Shown: positions 1-6,522 of the stretch, piece after piece
Position numbering within the stretch: position 1 is the stretch's first letter
How the letters are laid out: every line of letters starts with the position of its first letter
Source of the DNA: Desulfobacter curvatus DSM 3379
GTDB lineage: Bacteria > Desulfobacterota > Desulfobacteria > Desulfobacterales > Desulfobacteraceae
Assembly (NCBI RefSeq): GCF_000373985.1
Contig: NZ_KB893070.1
Location: forward strand, 1 to 7,781
Length of the DNA: 7,781 bases
Reading direction: 5' to 3'
The notes under the pieces: model-generated
What the model saw: the letters and a program-made list of their open reading frames with translations, nothing else
Database searches by the model: none
Told to the model about the DNA's origin: nothing
Program-made: the position numbers and the translations under genes

Positions 1-1
1 T

Positions 2-241
2 GCCCGCAGTGAATATGGTCTTATGGTTCAAATTCTTAGTGGCCTTATCACTTACCTGTTGCTGGCAATCTACTGTCGAAACGAGTTTAATGAGAAGGTC
101 TCTATTAAAAGAGTTCGACAGTTACGAACTGCCATCTTGAACGACCTAATTGGGCACGACGAGGATACGTCTCATAGTTTAAACAGGGACAATATTGTCA
201 AAGATCAAAAAATTACATTTAGCGAACAAGCAAAAACCTAA
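2..241 (+). CDS. IS4-like transposase, C-terminal fragment (partial at left edge)
   Basis: The reading frame is open from base 2, so the first Met (base 23) is internal and the start lies outside the window. The visible end has the pattern of the IS4/DDE_Tnp_1 transposase C terminus: a hydrophobic helix (SGLITYLLLAIYC, about 11 residues past the edge) followed by a basic helix (KVSIKRVRQLRTAILNDL). The catalytic DDE residues would lie upstream and cannot be seen. After NDL the sequence becomes polar and low in character (residues from about base 155), so the native stop may have been lost or the element may end before base 241. The frame overlaps the 3' end of the convergent exported-protein gene by 63 bp, which suggests the insertion truncated that gene or ran into it. 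The family call rests on the C-terminal pattern only. Confidence 0.6.
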   Translation, partial: ARSEYGLMVQILSGLITYLLLAIYCRNEFNEKVSIKRVRQLRTAILNDLIGHDEDTSHSLNRDNIVKDQKITFSEQAKT

Positions 242-811
242 CCGGACATCACTGATCTTTTTCAGTTTCTTTTTTTCCGAAACCGAAATTTTAGTTTTTT
301 TGCCGATTTTTGTTAAATTTATCCATACCTGACCTTTACGCACAGGACCGTCATATAAATTTAGAAAAAACTGCGTGTCAGGATCCCAGCTGCTTGGAAT
401 AAGAAATGCGTGGCTTACATAATCAGCACAATCTTTCTGAACCGGATCCACCTCAAAATGTATTACATATCCGCCATACAAACGTTCTGTTTCATGCAGT
501 GTACCGAAGCAGGGACCCCTGTTTGTCAGTTTTTTAATATTTAAAGAAAGATTTTTATCTCCCGGTTTTGAAGCTAACGTCACAATCGCATCAAACTCTA
601 TTTTTTCCTTCGAGCCTATGCGCCTGTCTAACCAGGACGTTTTTGAAGGTATTGGATCAGCAAAATAATCCGATACAATTATAGAATCTTCCTGATTTTC
701 TCCAGCATATCCGGCAGACAGTCCTGTAAGTATACAAGTGACAGCAATTATAATAATTAAACATTTTTTATGCCTATCACCCGCCCTTTCTATCTTGAAC
801 CCGAATTTCAT
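179..811 (-). CDS. Exported protein of unknown function (210 aa)
   Basis: I do not recognise a family. The N terminus is a signal peptide: a basic stretch (K2-K16), a hydrophobic core (CLIIIIAVTCILTGLSA, about residues 17-33) and a plausible signal peptidase I site after GYA (residue 36). There is no lipobox Cys after the core. The mature part is small, with mixed beta-like segments, many Lys, and the Cys pair C101/C127, which could form a disulfide. The start is supported by a strong Shine-Dalgarno, AAGGAAGGG, about 5 bases before the ATG. A candidate promoter lies just upstream (848-875). The last ~20 residues (FCLFAKCNFLIFDNIVPV) are read from DNA that is also the 3' end of the transposase frame, so the native C terminus may be replaced. 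Probably periplasmic or secreted; function unknown. Confidence 0.65.
   Translation of the reverse strand: MKFGFKIERAGDRHKKCLIIIIAVTCILTGLSAGYAGENQEDSIIVSDYFADPIPSKTSWLDRRIGSKEKIEFDAIVTLASKPGDKNLSLNIKKLTNRGPCFGTLHETERLYGGYVIHFEVDPVQKDCADYVSHAFLIPSSWDPDTQFFLNLYDGPVRKGQVWINLTKIGKKTKISVSEKKKLKKISDVRLGFCLFAKCNFLIFDNIVPV
181..193. repeat. 13 bp word AAACAGGGACAAT, copy 1
   Basis: This word recurs identically and in the same orientation at 5637-5649. Here it lies across the stop of the exported-protein gene (read on the minus strand it encodes IVPV before the stop) and inside the end of the transposase frame. It is followed by ATTGTC, so 188-199 is a 12 bp palindrome. It may mark an insertion-element end. 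Confidence 0.4.
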
Positions 812-847
812 GCGTGCCCTTCCTTAAAGTTTTTATCTGGTTCTGAT

Positions 848-875
848 ATTATCAACCTTGACCATAGCATACCAA
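848..875 (-). promoter_or_regulatory. Candidate sigma-70 promoter of the exported-protein gene
   Basis: Read on the minus strand, TTGGTA (875-870, 4 of 6 to consensus) is followed after 16 bp by GATAAT (853-848, 5 of 6). Transcription would start near 840, leaving a leader of about 28 nt that contains the AAGGAAGGG ribosome site before the start at 811. Position and spacing are good, but the match is by eye only. Confidence 0.4.
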
Positions 876-1065
876 TAAAGTATGACGCATTTAACAATTC
901 ATTATCTGCGTAAACTATAAAATGAGTCAGTCGTGCCCGGTTTAATCCAGAATAAATTCATCTTCCTATAACCAATAGAAATTTGATTCTTATCATCGAT
1001 CTCTGTGAGCACCCCGTAAACCGTGGTTTTTCTCAAAAAGAGTCAAACTCGAAATATAGTACTTA

Positions 1066-1209
1066 CTAAAAAAATACAAGCCTTAAATGCTTAATTTTAT
1101 GGTGTATGAACCACCATATTAAAGGCTTTGGGATAACAAGTTGCTTCTCCCGATCGCCGCCTAAGCGCCGCTCCTGGTGAACTTTGTCGTTACAATCAAT
1201 TTTATACAT
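1066..1209 (-). CDS. Possible 47-aa small ORF (doubtful)
   Basis: An ATG at 1209 (minus) is preceded by GGGAGG with about 5 bases of spacing, a near-ideal ribosome site. The frame encodes 47 residues, rich in Arg/Lys/His, with an aromatic patch (IWWFIHHK) and ending LRLVFF. No family is recognised. Against it: the last ~20 codons coincide with a terminator-like hairpin and T-run on the same strand (1069-1128), which is unusual inside a coding sequence. The transcript may therefore be a small RNA and the frame accidental. The same frame is open further upstream to an ATG at 1287, but that longer version lacks any extra support. Confidence 0.2.
   Translation of the reverse strand: MYKIDCNDKVHQERRLGGDREKQLVIPKPLIWWFIHHKIKHLRLVFF
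1069..1128 (-). terminator. Minus-strand hairpin with T-run, candidate terminator
   Basis: On the minus strand an outer stem pairs 1128-1119 (AAGCCTTTAA, one bulged T) with 1086-1078 (TTAAGGCTT), and an inner 7 bp stem pairs 1118-1112 (TATGGTG) with 1104-1098 (CACCATA) around a 7 nt loop. An unpaired stretch of about 11 nt lies on one side. Seven consecutive T follow (1074-1068), two bases after the outer stem's nearest G. This is the layout of a Rho-independent terminator for a transcript running leftward from about 1210 or beyond. The large asymmetric internal loop weakens the case. Confidence 0.45.
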
Positions 1210-1247
1210 TGGTCCTCCCAGGTCCATTTCCGGAGCATTACACTTTA

Positions 1248-1277
1248 CCCCGCATAAGCTTGAATGCGGGGCTTTTT
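1248..1277 (+). terminator. Rho-independent terminator, plus strand
   Basis: A perfect 8 bp stem, CCCCGCAT (1248-1255) with ATGCGGGG (1264-1271), encloses an 8 nt loop and is followed by C and five T (1273-1277). The T-run is on the plus strand only, so it stops rightward transcription. No plus-strand gene lies directly upstream, which suggests either an unannotated RNA ending here or a remnant of a lost gene. Confidence 0.65.
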
Positions 1278-1404
1278 GTGATGGCACAATATCTTGTGGG
1301 GTGCAATTTCAGAAAAAACGTTCCATCATACCATTATTCCTGGGTATCAAATTACTGCATTTCAATGTACTTCTTGCTTTTATTCATGAGGTTTTATAAC
1401 CTGA

Positions 1405-1680
1405 ATTCAATTCGTAAAAAAACAAATAGGGCAACCCGATATGATACCTTTGGATGTCATAATGCAAGGAATGAGTGGCTATGAGATCTACCGAGAACTC
1501 AAAGCCGACACCCGGACTCGGCATATTCCGGTTATTTTTATAACGGCCCCTGAATCACAGTGAAAATGAGACCAAGAGTATTGAGCTTGGTGTGGTAGAT
1601 TATCTAGCCAAACCGTTCAATGCCTCAATCGTCCAATTAAAATAATAACACAATACGTAGAGCAGATCGGAAAGGTAATA
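1405..1680 (+). pseudogene. Decayed response-regulator receiver domain
   Basis: Reading 1405 onward gives FVKKQIGQPDMIPLDVIMQG and then MSGYEIYRELKADTRTRHIP and VIFITAPESQ, the classic middle of a CheY-like receiver: the LD of PLDVIM carries the phospho-acceptor Asp, MSGYE follows, and ITA holds the conserved Thr. A stop (TGA at 1561) interrupts it. From 1559 another frame continues with SENETKSIELGVVDYLAKPF, including the conserved Lys-Pro, so one small indel near 1555-1561 explains the break. A further slip in the A-run near 1640 would restore IITQYVEQIGKV. The N-terminal third with the acidic pocket is missing; an in-frame stop at 1402 marks the boundary. The remnant ends directly at the kinase gene's ribosome site, so the two were probably one operon. 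It cannot make a working receiver. Confidence 0.8.
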
Positions 1681-1681
1681 A

Positions 1682-2815
1682 ATGCTGGATTCAAAAATTT
1701 TACGTAAGGCGATCTTCATTGTCGGCGTGACTATTTTTTTATTTATTTTGATTATTTACGCCTTTACCATGCCGAAAATAGAAAAAAGCATTCAAGCGTT
1801 AGGGGAGGAAAACAGCAAAGTCGTACTCAGTAAGGTCGTGATGCTTGCGAAAAATGTGCATCAGGATCTCGAAAGCTTTAAAGCACGTTCCATGTCCAAG
1901 CATAAGGACCAGCTGAAAGATTTAACCCACGTGGCCTGGAGCGTCATCGACAGCTTATACGAGCAATCAAAGATGGGCAACATCGGCAATGTCCTCCAGG
2001 CACGTGGCGAACAGTTCAAGAGAAACCTGGATACATTTTACAGCAAAAACAAAGACAGGCTGCCGCACGACCAGTTAAAAGAGAAGATCGCAAATTACAT
2101 TCGAATTCACCGCTACGATAACGACAGCGGTTATTATTTTGTAAATGACTTTGATTCGAACTCTGTTATTCACCCCATCAAACCCGCCATTGAGGGAACA
2201 AGTTTCAAAAATATTGAAGATAAAAACGGGGTTTATTACGTCAACAAAATGGTTGATATCGCCAAGAAAAATGGGGCTGGCATTTTAGACTACAGGTGGG
2301 AAAATCCGACAACTGGAAAGGTCGAAGACAAGATCTCCTATGTGTTTAAATTTGAACCCTTCGATTGGATTGTCGGTACGGGTGCCTATTACAGTGAACT
2401 CAACAAGAAGCTTATGGATGAAGTTTTTCATATAATCAGTCACTTACACTATAGTGAGAACGGATATTTTTTTATTTTCGACTATGACGGCATCATGCAG
2501 GCACACCCATTTGTCGAGAAAGAGGCAGATTTTTCACAGGTACGCGATTCCAAGGGGAATCTCATTGGCCCGCCGATGGTAAAAACTGCCAGGGAACAGA
2601 GAGAGGGATTTTACTCATACTGGTGGAAGAAAAAAGAGGCAGACGAAATGACCTATCAAAAGCTTTCATTTGTCAGAGATTTTCCTAACTGGGACCTTGT
2701 TATCGGTACAGGCATATACATTGATGACATCGAAACAGAGATCGCCAAAAGAAAGGCTGAGTTGATACACCAGCTCAGGCAATTAATGCTGAACACCAAA
2801 ATCGGGAAAACTTAA
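1682..2815 (+). CDS. Sensor half of a broken hybrid kinase: TM helix plus tandem Cache domains
   Basis: The protein (377 aa) begins with one transmembrane helix (about residues 10-28) and then an extracytoplasmic helical stretch (30-140). Two Cache_2-type units follow, as in dCache_2 sensors. Unit one is about 140-237: DNDSGYYFVNDFDSNSVIHP, DWIVGTGAYYSEL. Unit two is about 250-349: ENGYFFIFDYDGIMQAHPF, NWDLVIGTGIYIDDI. Such domains bind small ligands (often organic acids or amines) outside the membrane. The start is supported by GGAAAGG six bases upstream. After a linker helix (ETEIAKRKAELIHQLRQLML, ending NT at 372) the frame reads KIGKT and stops exactly where a second transmembrane helix should begin. 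HAMP coding sequence resumes at once in another frame. It is therefore a truncated sensor that could be anchored by its N-terminal helix but has no cytoplasmic output of its own. Confidence 0.85.
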   Translation: MLDSKILRKAIFIVGVTIFLFILIIYAFTMPKIEKSIQALGEENSKVVLSKVVMLAKNVHQDLESFKARSMSKHKDQLKDLTHVAWSVIDSLYEQSKMGNIGNVLQARGEQFKRNLDTFYSKNKDRLPHDQLKEKIANYIRIHRYDNDSGYYFVNDFDSNSVIHPIKPAIEGTSFKNIEDKNGVYYVNKMVDIAKKNGAGILDYRWENPTTGKVEDKISYVFKFEPFDWIVGTGAYYSELNKKLMDEVFHIISHLHYSENGYFFIFDYDGIMQAHPFVEKEADFSQVRDSKGNLIGPPMVKTAREQREGFYSYWWKKKEADEMTYQKLSFVRDFPNWDLVIGTGIYIDDIETEIAKRKAELIHQLRQLMLNTKIGKT

Positions 2816-2870
2816 GAAATCTACTTGCCCCCATCGTTGACCTCGCGATTAAGGCCTCCAGGGTTTCGGC

Positions 2871-2875
2871 AGGAG
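2871..2875 (+). promoter_or_regulatory. Internal ribosome-site-like AGGAG before the GTG start
   Basis: AGGAG lies 8 bases ahead of the GTG at 2884, inside what was once HAMP coding sequence (the Ala-Gly-Asp codons). It could let ribosomes reinitiate after the stop at 2815 and make the kinase half separately. It may equally be a by-product of the codons GGA GAC. It is the only sequence-level support for the 2884 start. Confidence 0.35.
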
Positions 2876-2883
2876 ACTACAGT

Positions 2884-4269
2884 GTGCGGTCCGATGTGAC
2901 CGGCAAGCACGAGATCGGGGCGCTCTGCGGTGAATTTAACAATATGGTTCAGACCATCGAGGATCACATTCAGCATCTGGACGTCAAGGTCACGGAGAAA
3001 ACCCGGGAATTAAGCTCTTATAAGAACGAACTTGAAAAACTGGTGGAAGCGCGCACAGATGAACTGACAAAGACCAACCAGAGCCTTCAGACAGCCAAGC
3101 TGAAGGCTGAATCAGCCAATATAGCAAAATCCGAATTTCTGGCCAACATGAGCCACGAGATCCGGACCCCCATGAACGCCATCCTGGGTATGACGCATCT
3201 GGCACTGCAGACCGATCTCGATGATAAACAGAAAAATTACATTGAAAAGGCACACTTTTCAGCAGAAAATCTTCTTCGCATCATCAACGACATCCTTGAC
3301 TTCTCAAAAATCGATGCCGGTAAGCTGGAAATGGAAGATGTCGATTTCCAACTGAAAGAGGTCATTGACAACATGGTCAACACCATCAATTTAAATGCTA
3401 AAGAAAAAGGCATTGAGCTTTTGGTTAAAATTGATCGTGATGTCCCAAAAGCCCTGATTGGTGATCCCCATCGACTAAGCCAGGTTTTAATCAATCTTGG
3501 CAGCAACGCCATAACATTCTGTAATGAAAGGGATAAAGTATCCTTTAACGTCACCATGAAGCAAGAAGACGAGTCAGCGGTTGTTTTACAGTTTTCAGTT
3601 CAGGATACGGGTATCGGGATGTCACCAGAGCAACAGGAAAATTTATTCCAGCCCTTTACCCAGGTAGATGCCTCGACAACTCGTCTATACGGGGGAACAG
3701 GACTCGGCTTGGCGATCTCCAAGCAAATCGTTCAACTGATGAATGGAGAGATTTGGGTGGAGAGTGCAGAGGGCGTAGGGAGTACTTTTCATTTTACGGT
3801 ACGTTTTGGTAAGCAAAGTGATTACCTATATAACATAAACGCTTCTGATGAAATGTCAGAAGGAACTGTCAGCCAGGCACTTGAAAAAATCAAAGGCTGT
3901 AAAATTCTGCTGGTTGAAGACAACGAGATCAACCAGGAACTGGCAATGGAACTGCTCACCAGCAACCACATTCTCGTTGAAACTGCCGACAATGGTCAGG
4001 AGGCATTAAAGATTTTGGAGGATCACGAGTTTGACGGGATTCTGATGGACTGTCAGATGCCGGTAATGGACGGATACGAGGCAACCCGAAAAATCCGTAA
4101 ACAGGAAAAGTTTAAAGAATTACCTATCCTTGCCATGACGGCCAATGCAATGGTGGGTGACCGGGAAAAGGCATTGGATGCCGGAATGAACGATCATATT
4201 GCTAAACCGATTGACCCAGACAAAATGTTTGAGACTATGGCTAAGTGGATTTCAGCAAAAGACAAGTGA
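2884..4269 (+). CDS. Hybrid histidine kinase half: partial HAMP, HisKA, HATPase, receiver
   Basis: From the GTG start (461 aa) the order is: rest of HAMP (1-28), coiled coil (about 30-80), HisKA with phospho-acceptor H91 in MSHEIRTPMN, HATPase with N box N204/N208, G1 box DTGIGM (D241), F box LFQPF and G2 box YGGTGLGL (269-276), then a receiver (about 338-457) with acidic E345/D346, phospho-acceptor D389, T419 and K441. All key catalytic residues are present; the usual KFT after the N box is TFC here. In the same frame, homology extends upstream of the GTG to about 2806: NLLAPIVDLAIKASRVSAGD is the first HAMP helix. The 2884 start is thus probably not the ancestral one. With no transmembrane helix the product would be cytoplasmic and uncoupled from the Cache sensor unless translation frameshifts. 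No output domain follows the receiver, so phosphate would pass to an Hpt protein elsewhere. Confidence 0.85.
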   Translation: MRSDVTGKHEIGALCGEFNNMVQTIEDHIQHLDVKVTEKTRELSSYKNELEKLVEARTDELTKTNQSLQTAKLKAESANIAKSEFLANMSHEIRTPMNAILGMTHLALQTDLDDKQKNYIEKAHFSAENLLRIINDILDFSKIDAGKLEMEDVDFQLKEVIDNMVNTINLNAKEKGIELLVKIDRDVPKALIGDPHRLSQVLINLGSNAITFCNERDKVSFNVTMKQEDESAVVLQFSVQDTGIGMSPEQQENLFQPFTQVDASTTRLYGGTGLGLAISKQIVQLMNGEIWVESAEGVGSTFHFTVRFGKQSDYLYNINASDEMSEGTVSQALEKIKGCKILLVEDNEINQELAMELLTSNHILVETADNGQEALKILEDHEFDGILMDCQMPVMDGYEATRKIRKQEKFKELPILAMTANAMVGDREKALDAGMNDHIAKPIDPDKMFETMAKWISAKDK

Positions 4270-4504
4270 TAGAGCACTCTGGATTATCTATATATAAATG
4301 CTGTGATGCTTGTCATTAAAGGCGTTAGCTACTTCTGCTATTCCTGACTGGTTTAAAATTTGGCGTAGCGAGCCTGAATGCCGGTCTTTGGTTAGAATTT
4401 GTATATATTTTATAGTGTTATTGTTTTTTTGTATTGACATTTTTAGTCTGAATATGATCCTAACATATTAGATTTCCTTAAAAGTGGGCAGGTGAGATTT
4501 TTAT

Positions 4505-4512
4505 AAGGAGGG
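4505..4512 (+). promoter_or_regulatory. Ribosome binding site fixing the GTG start of the PAS protein
   Basis: AAGGAGGG ends 6 bases before the GTG at 4519. This near-perfect site decides for GTG as the start; there is no ATG nearby in frame. Confidence 0.8.
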
Positions 4513-4518
4513 ATAAAC

Positions 4519-5532
4519 GTGCCAAAGAGTTCAGAAGATACACTGAGGGAAGTACTGGAAAACTCTCTGGATGCTTCTTATAAACGAAATATAGAATCTA
4601 ACACCTACGAGTATTTGAGCCCTGTTTTCAACCGTATCTGCGGTTTTACTTCCGAAGAGATGAAATTAATGCCCATTGATGGCGTCTTGGAGCAGGTACA
4701 TGAAAACGACCGACCTGAAGTCGAGCATGTCATTGCTGAATCGCAGTCAGGTAAACCAGGGAGGGTATACCAACTTGAGTACCGTTTCAAACACAGAAAT
4801 GGGCATTATGTCTGGCTTCAAGACCGTTTTTCTATTGTTTGCGATACAGAGGGAAAGGTTTCATCCCGCATTGGAAGCGTAAGGGATATCACGGAACGGA
4901 AACATGCAGAAGAGAGGCTCAGGCAAAGTGAAGCCAGATGGCAGTTTGCGTTAGAAGGTTCAGGAGATGGTTTGTGGGACTGGAATGCGGTCACCAACCA
5001 AGTCTTTTTTTCAAAAAGATGGAAAGAAATGCTTGGATTTACGGATAATGAACTTGTGAATGATCTTAAAGAATGGGATTCACGAATACATCCAGACGAT
5101 AAAGCCGTGGCTTATCGTGATCTTGAACGTCACTTTAATGGAGAAACCTCTGTTTATGAGAATGAGCATCGGCTTCTTTGCAAGGATGGTACATATAAAT
5201 GGATACTGGATCGTGGCAAGGTTATTGAGTGGACAGAAGACGGAAAACCATTGCGTGTCATTGGGACACATGGCGACATTTCGGAACGAAAAGAGGCGGA
5301 AGCTGAGCGTTTAATACTGATAGCCGATCTGAAAAAAGCATTATCCCAGGTCAAGAAATTAAGCGGGTTGTTACCAATATGTTCTCATTGTAAAAAAATT
5401 CGTGATGATCAAGGTTACTGGAATCAGATTGAGCAATACATTCATGAGCATTCTGAGGCAGAGTTCAGTCACAGTATTTGTCAAGATTGTGCAAAAAAAC
5501 ACTACCCCGATTATGACATTTATAAGGAATAG
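4519..5532 (+). CDS. Double-PAS sensor protein with C-terminal CxxC...CxxC tail
   Basis: The 337-aa protein has no membrane segment and is probably cytoplasmic. PAS 1 spans about residues 8-134 and PAS 2 about 138-262. Both look like the PAS_3 fold and both end in the PAC signature (VRDITERK, HGDISERK). A short coiled coil (about 257-280) leads into a 57-residue tail with C288/C291 (PICSHCKKIRDD), the GYWNQIEQYI core, and C321/C324 (SICQDCAKK). The tail matches, from memory, a conserved ending found on many PAS/GAF proteins of Desulfobacterota; the two CxxC pairs suggest a metal or thiol site. There is no kinase, cyclase, phosphodiesterase or DNA-binding domain, so the output is unknown and may run through the tail. 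PAS ligand cannot be told from sequence. It stands alone: 249 bp from the kinase half, and the next gene is on the other strand. Confidence 0.85.
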   Translation: MPKSSEDTLREVLENSLDASYKRNIESNTYEYLSPVFNRICGFTSEEMKLMPIDGVLEQVHENDRPEVEHVIAESQSGKPGRVYQLEYRFKHRNGHYVWLQDRFSIVCDTEGKVSSRIGSVRDITERKHAEERLRQSEARWQFALEGSGDGLWDWNAVTNQVFFSKRWKEMLGFTDNELVNDLKEWDSRIHPDDKAVAYRDLERHFNGETSVYENEHRLLCKDGTYKWILDRGKVIEWTEDGKPLRVIGTHGDISERKEAEAERLILIADLKKALSQVKKLSGLLPICSHCKKIRDDQGYWNQIEQYIHEHSEAEFSHSICQDCAKKHYPDYDIYKE

Positions 5533-5634
5533 CACGGCGAGCCTTATGTCTATGATTTCGGGGCGAAACAATTGGCAATAAAGGTGTTGAATACTTCCGT
5601 TATTTCTTTCCGTCTGGGGACTATTGCCTACATA

Positions 5635-6456
5635 TCAAACAGGGACAATTGATCCACCGGCAACGCTGGAAAATGTGGAGCGAAACCGTTTGGGTGCAAT
5701 TCCGTAAACCGTTTGAAAATCCCGATAAAAAGAAGAGAGTGACTCGTAACCTGTCTCCAGTGCGATTTGTGTAACCTGCCTATCTTGTTCGCACAGCGCA
5801 AGGGAGGCTATCAAAATCCTGTACAGCCTCAGGTACTCGAATATTGTGATATTCATCTCATGCTTGAACAGGCGGGAAAGATGCCGTTCGGAATAGGGTA
5901 TCACCCTGGTGAAATCCTTTAAAGATAAAGCCCCTGCATAATTTTTTCCTATAAATTGGATCACCCCTTCCGATAGGGTGCCGGCAGGTTCCGGAAGCCG
6001 CACTATGGCTGCCGTTCTTTTCATCTCTCCAGGTAGAATTTTTAAAAACAGATTCAGGCATTCTTTGTTGAAGTTACAGGATAAATCCCCGGGGGTGAGA
6101 ATCTGAATTCGGTCAAAAAGGGCCGATTCCAGAGGCGTTATAAAAAACAGACGAATTTCATCATCCGGCAGAGATATTAGATCTCTGGCCAGGTAAAGAG
6201 ATTTATAGGCCACAGGATTTCCAAGGACAATGGAACGATGGGCAAAATCAGCAGGGATAAAAGCGGTCAATGCCCCGAACATTGGCTGCCTGCGGTGTCC
6301 ATCCACCAGCATGGCCACACCGCTGCGAATTTTTAACACCTGATGATGGCTGTGGGTGTGCAGTCCTTTGGTGGAATATTCGGCCATGGTGCCTGCCATA
6401 GTGCGGACATCCATACCATGGGCGGTCAAATTGATTTGGGCAATATCCGGAGGCAT
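5635..6456 (-). CDS. AraC-family transcriptional regulator
   Basis: The protein is 273 aa, the usual length for one-component AraC regulators. The N-terminal part (about 1-150) looks like the cupin-type sensor. It carries a His cluster (H33, H35, H37, H38 in LHTHSHHQ), the segment LKIRSGVAMLVDG and then PADFAHRS. The C-terminal DNA-binding domain (about 165-262) has two helix-turn-helix units: LSLKDFTRVIPYSERHLSRL and VTQIALETGYESLSSFYRDF, then the family ending YGIAPKRFR. The start is supported by AAAGGG five bases upstream. It is divergent from the aldo/keto reductase with 127 bp between starts, so it most likely regulates that gene and itself. The inducer is unknown. The extra C-terminal residues (SSVAGGSIVPV) after the domain are encoded partly by a 13 bp word also found at 181-193. 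It probably acts as a dimer or monomer on the shared promoter region. Confidence 0.9.
   Translation of the reverse strand: MPPDIAQINLTAHGMDVRTMAGTMAEYSTKGLHTHSHHQVLKIRSGVAMLVDGHRRQPMFGALTAFIPADFAHRSIVLGNPVAYKSLYLARDLISLPDDEIRLFFITPLESALFDRIQILTPGDLSCNFNKECLNLFLKILPGEMKRTAAIVRLPEPAGTLSEGVIQFIGKNYAGALSLKDFTRVIPYSERHLSRLFKHEMNITIFEYLRLYRILIASLALCEQDRQVTQIALETGYESLSSFYRDFQTVYGIAPKRFRSTFSSVAGGSIVPV
5637..5649. repeat. 13 bp word AAACAGGGACAAT, copy 2
   Basis: Identical to 181-193. Here it supplies the last codons (IVPV) of the AraC-type gene, whose stop overlaps its left end. The bases flanking the two copies do not match beyond the word. Confidence 0.4.
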
Positions 6457-6493
6457 CTTATCCCTTTATCGTTAGATGTCTATATATGGGATA

Positions 6494-6522
6494 ATAATGG
6501 CTTTATTTCTGATGAAGGTCAA
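6494..6522 (-). promoter_or_regulatory. Candidate sigma-70 promoter of the araC-type gene
   Basis: On the minus strand TTGACC (6522-6517, 5 of 6) is followed after exactly 17 bp by CATTAT (6499-6494, 4 of 6). The start of transcription would be near 6487, giving a leader of about 30 nt with the AAAGGG ribosome site. I find no equally good plus-strand promoter for the reductase in the remaining 60 bp. That fits a weak promoter needing an activator bound in the 6457-6583 interval; no clear direct repeats for AraC binding stand out. Confidence 0.5.

Larger units (their letters stand above)
812..1404. other. Long intergenic stretch without a convincing protein gene
   Basis: About 590 bp separate the exported-protein gene from the receiver remnant. 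Nearest the gene is the promoter candidate (848-875). Bases 876-1060 are AT-rich and show nothing I can name. Bases 1069-1277 are structured and carry two terminator-like hairpins and a short minus-strand frame, described separately. Bases 1285-1298 form a small imperfect palindrome (CACAA-4 nt-TTGTG). Overlapping short frames on both strands between about 1066 and 1484 have no recognisable domain and mostly lack ribosome sites. The stretch may include debris of older insertions, but I see no recognisable transposase remnant in it. Confidence 0.6.

Noticed and set aside
1325..1330. Minus-strand extended -10 (TGGTATGAT) as promoter for the small RNA candidate
   Set aside because: The hexamer is good, but the nearest -35 match (TTGATA) is only 14 bp away; too weak to list as a feature.
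1184..1484. Two overlapping plus-strand frames (71 and 91 codons)
   Set aside because: No recognisable domain, no good ribosome site, they run through the plus-strand terminator, and the second one ends inside the receiver remnant in the wrong frame.
2990..3557. Minus-strand frames opposite the kinase
   Set aside because: They mirror a kinase coding sequence with all catalytic motifs and have no family resemblance or ribosome sites.
4360..4390. TGGC...TGC arrangement as a sigma-54 promoter
   Set aside because: The GG and GC elements are not at the required spacing and the flanking bases do not fit.
4434..4458. TTGACA followed by TATGAT as a promoter for the PAS gene
   Set aside because: Both boxes are good but the spacer is only 13 bp, too short for sigma-70; no better pairing was found, so I do not annotate a promoter here.
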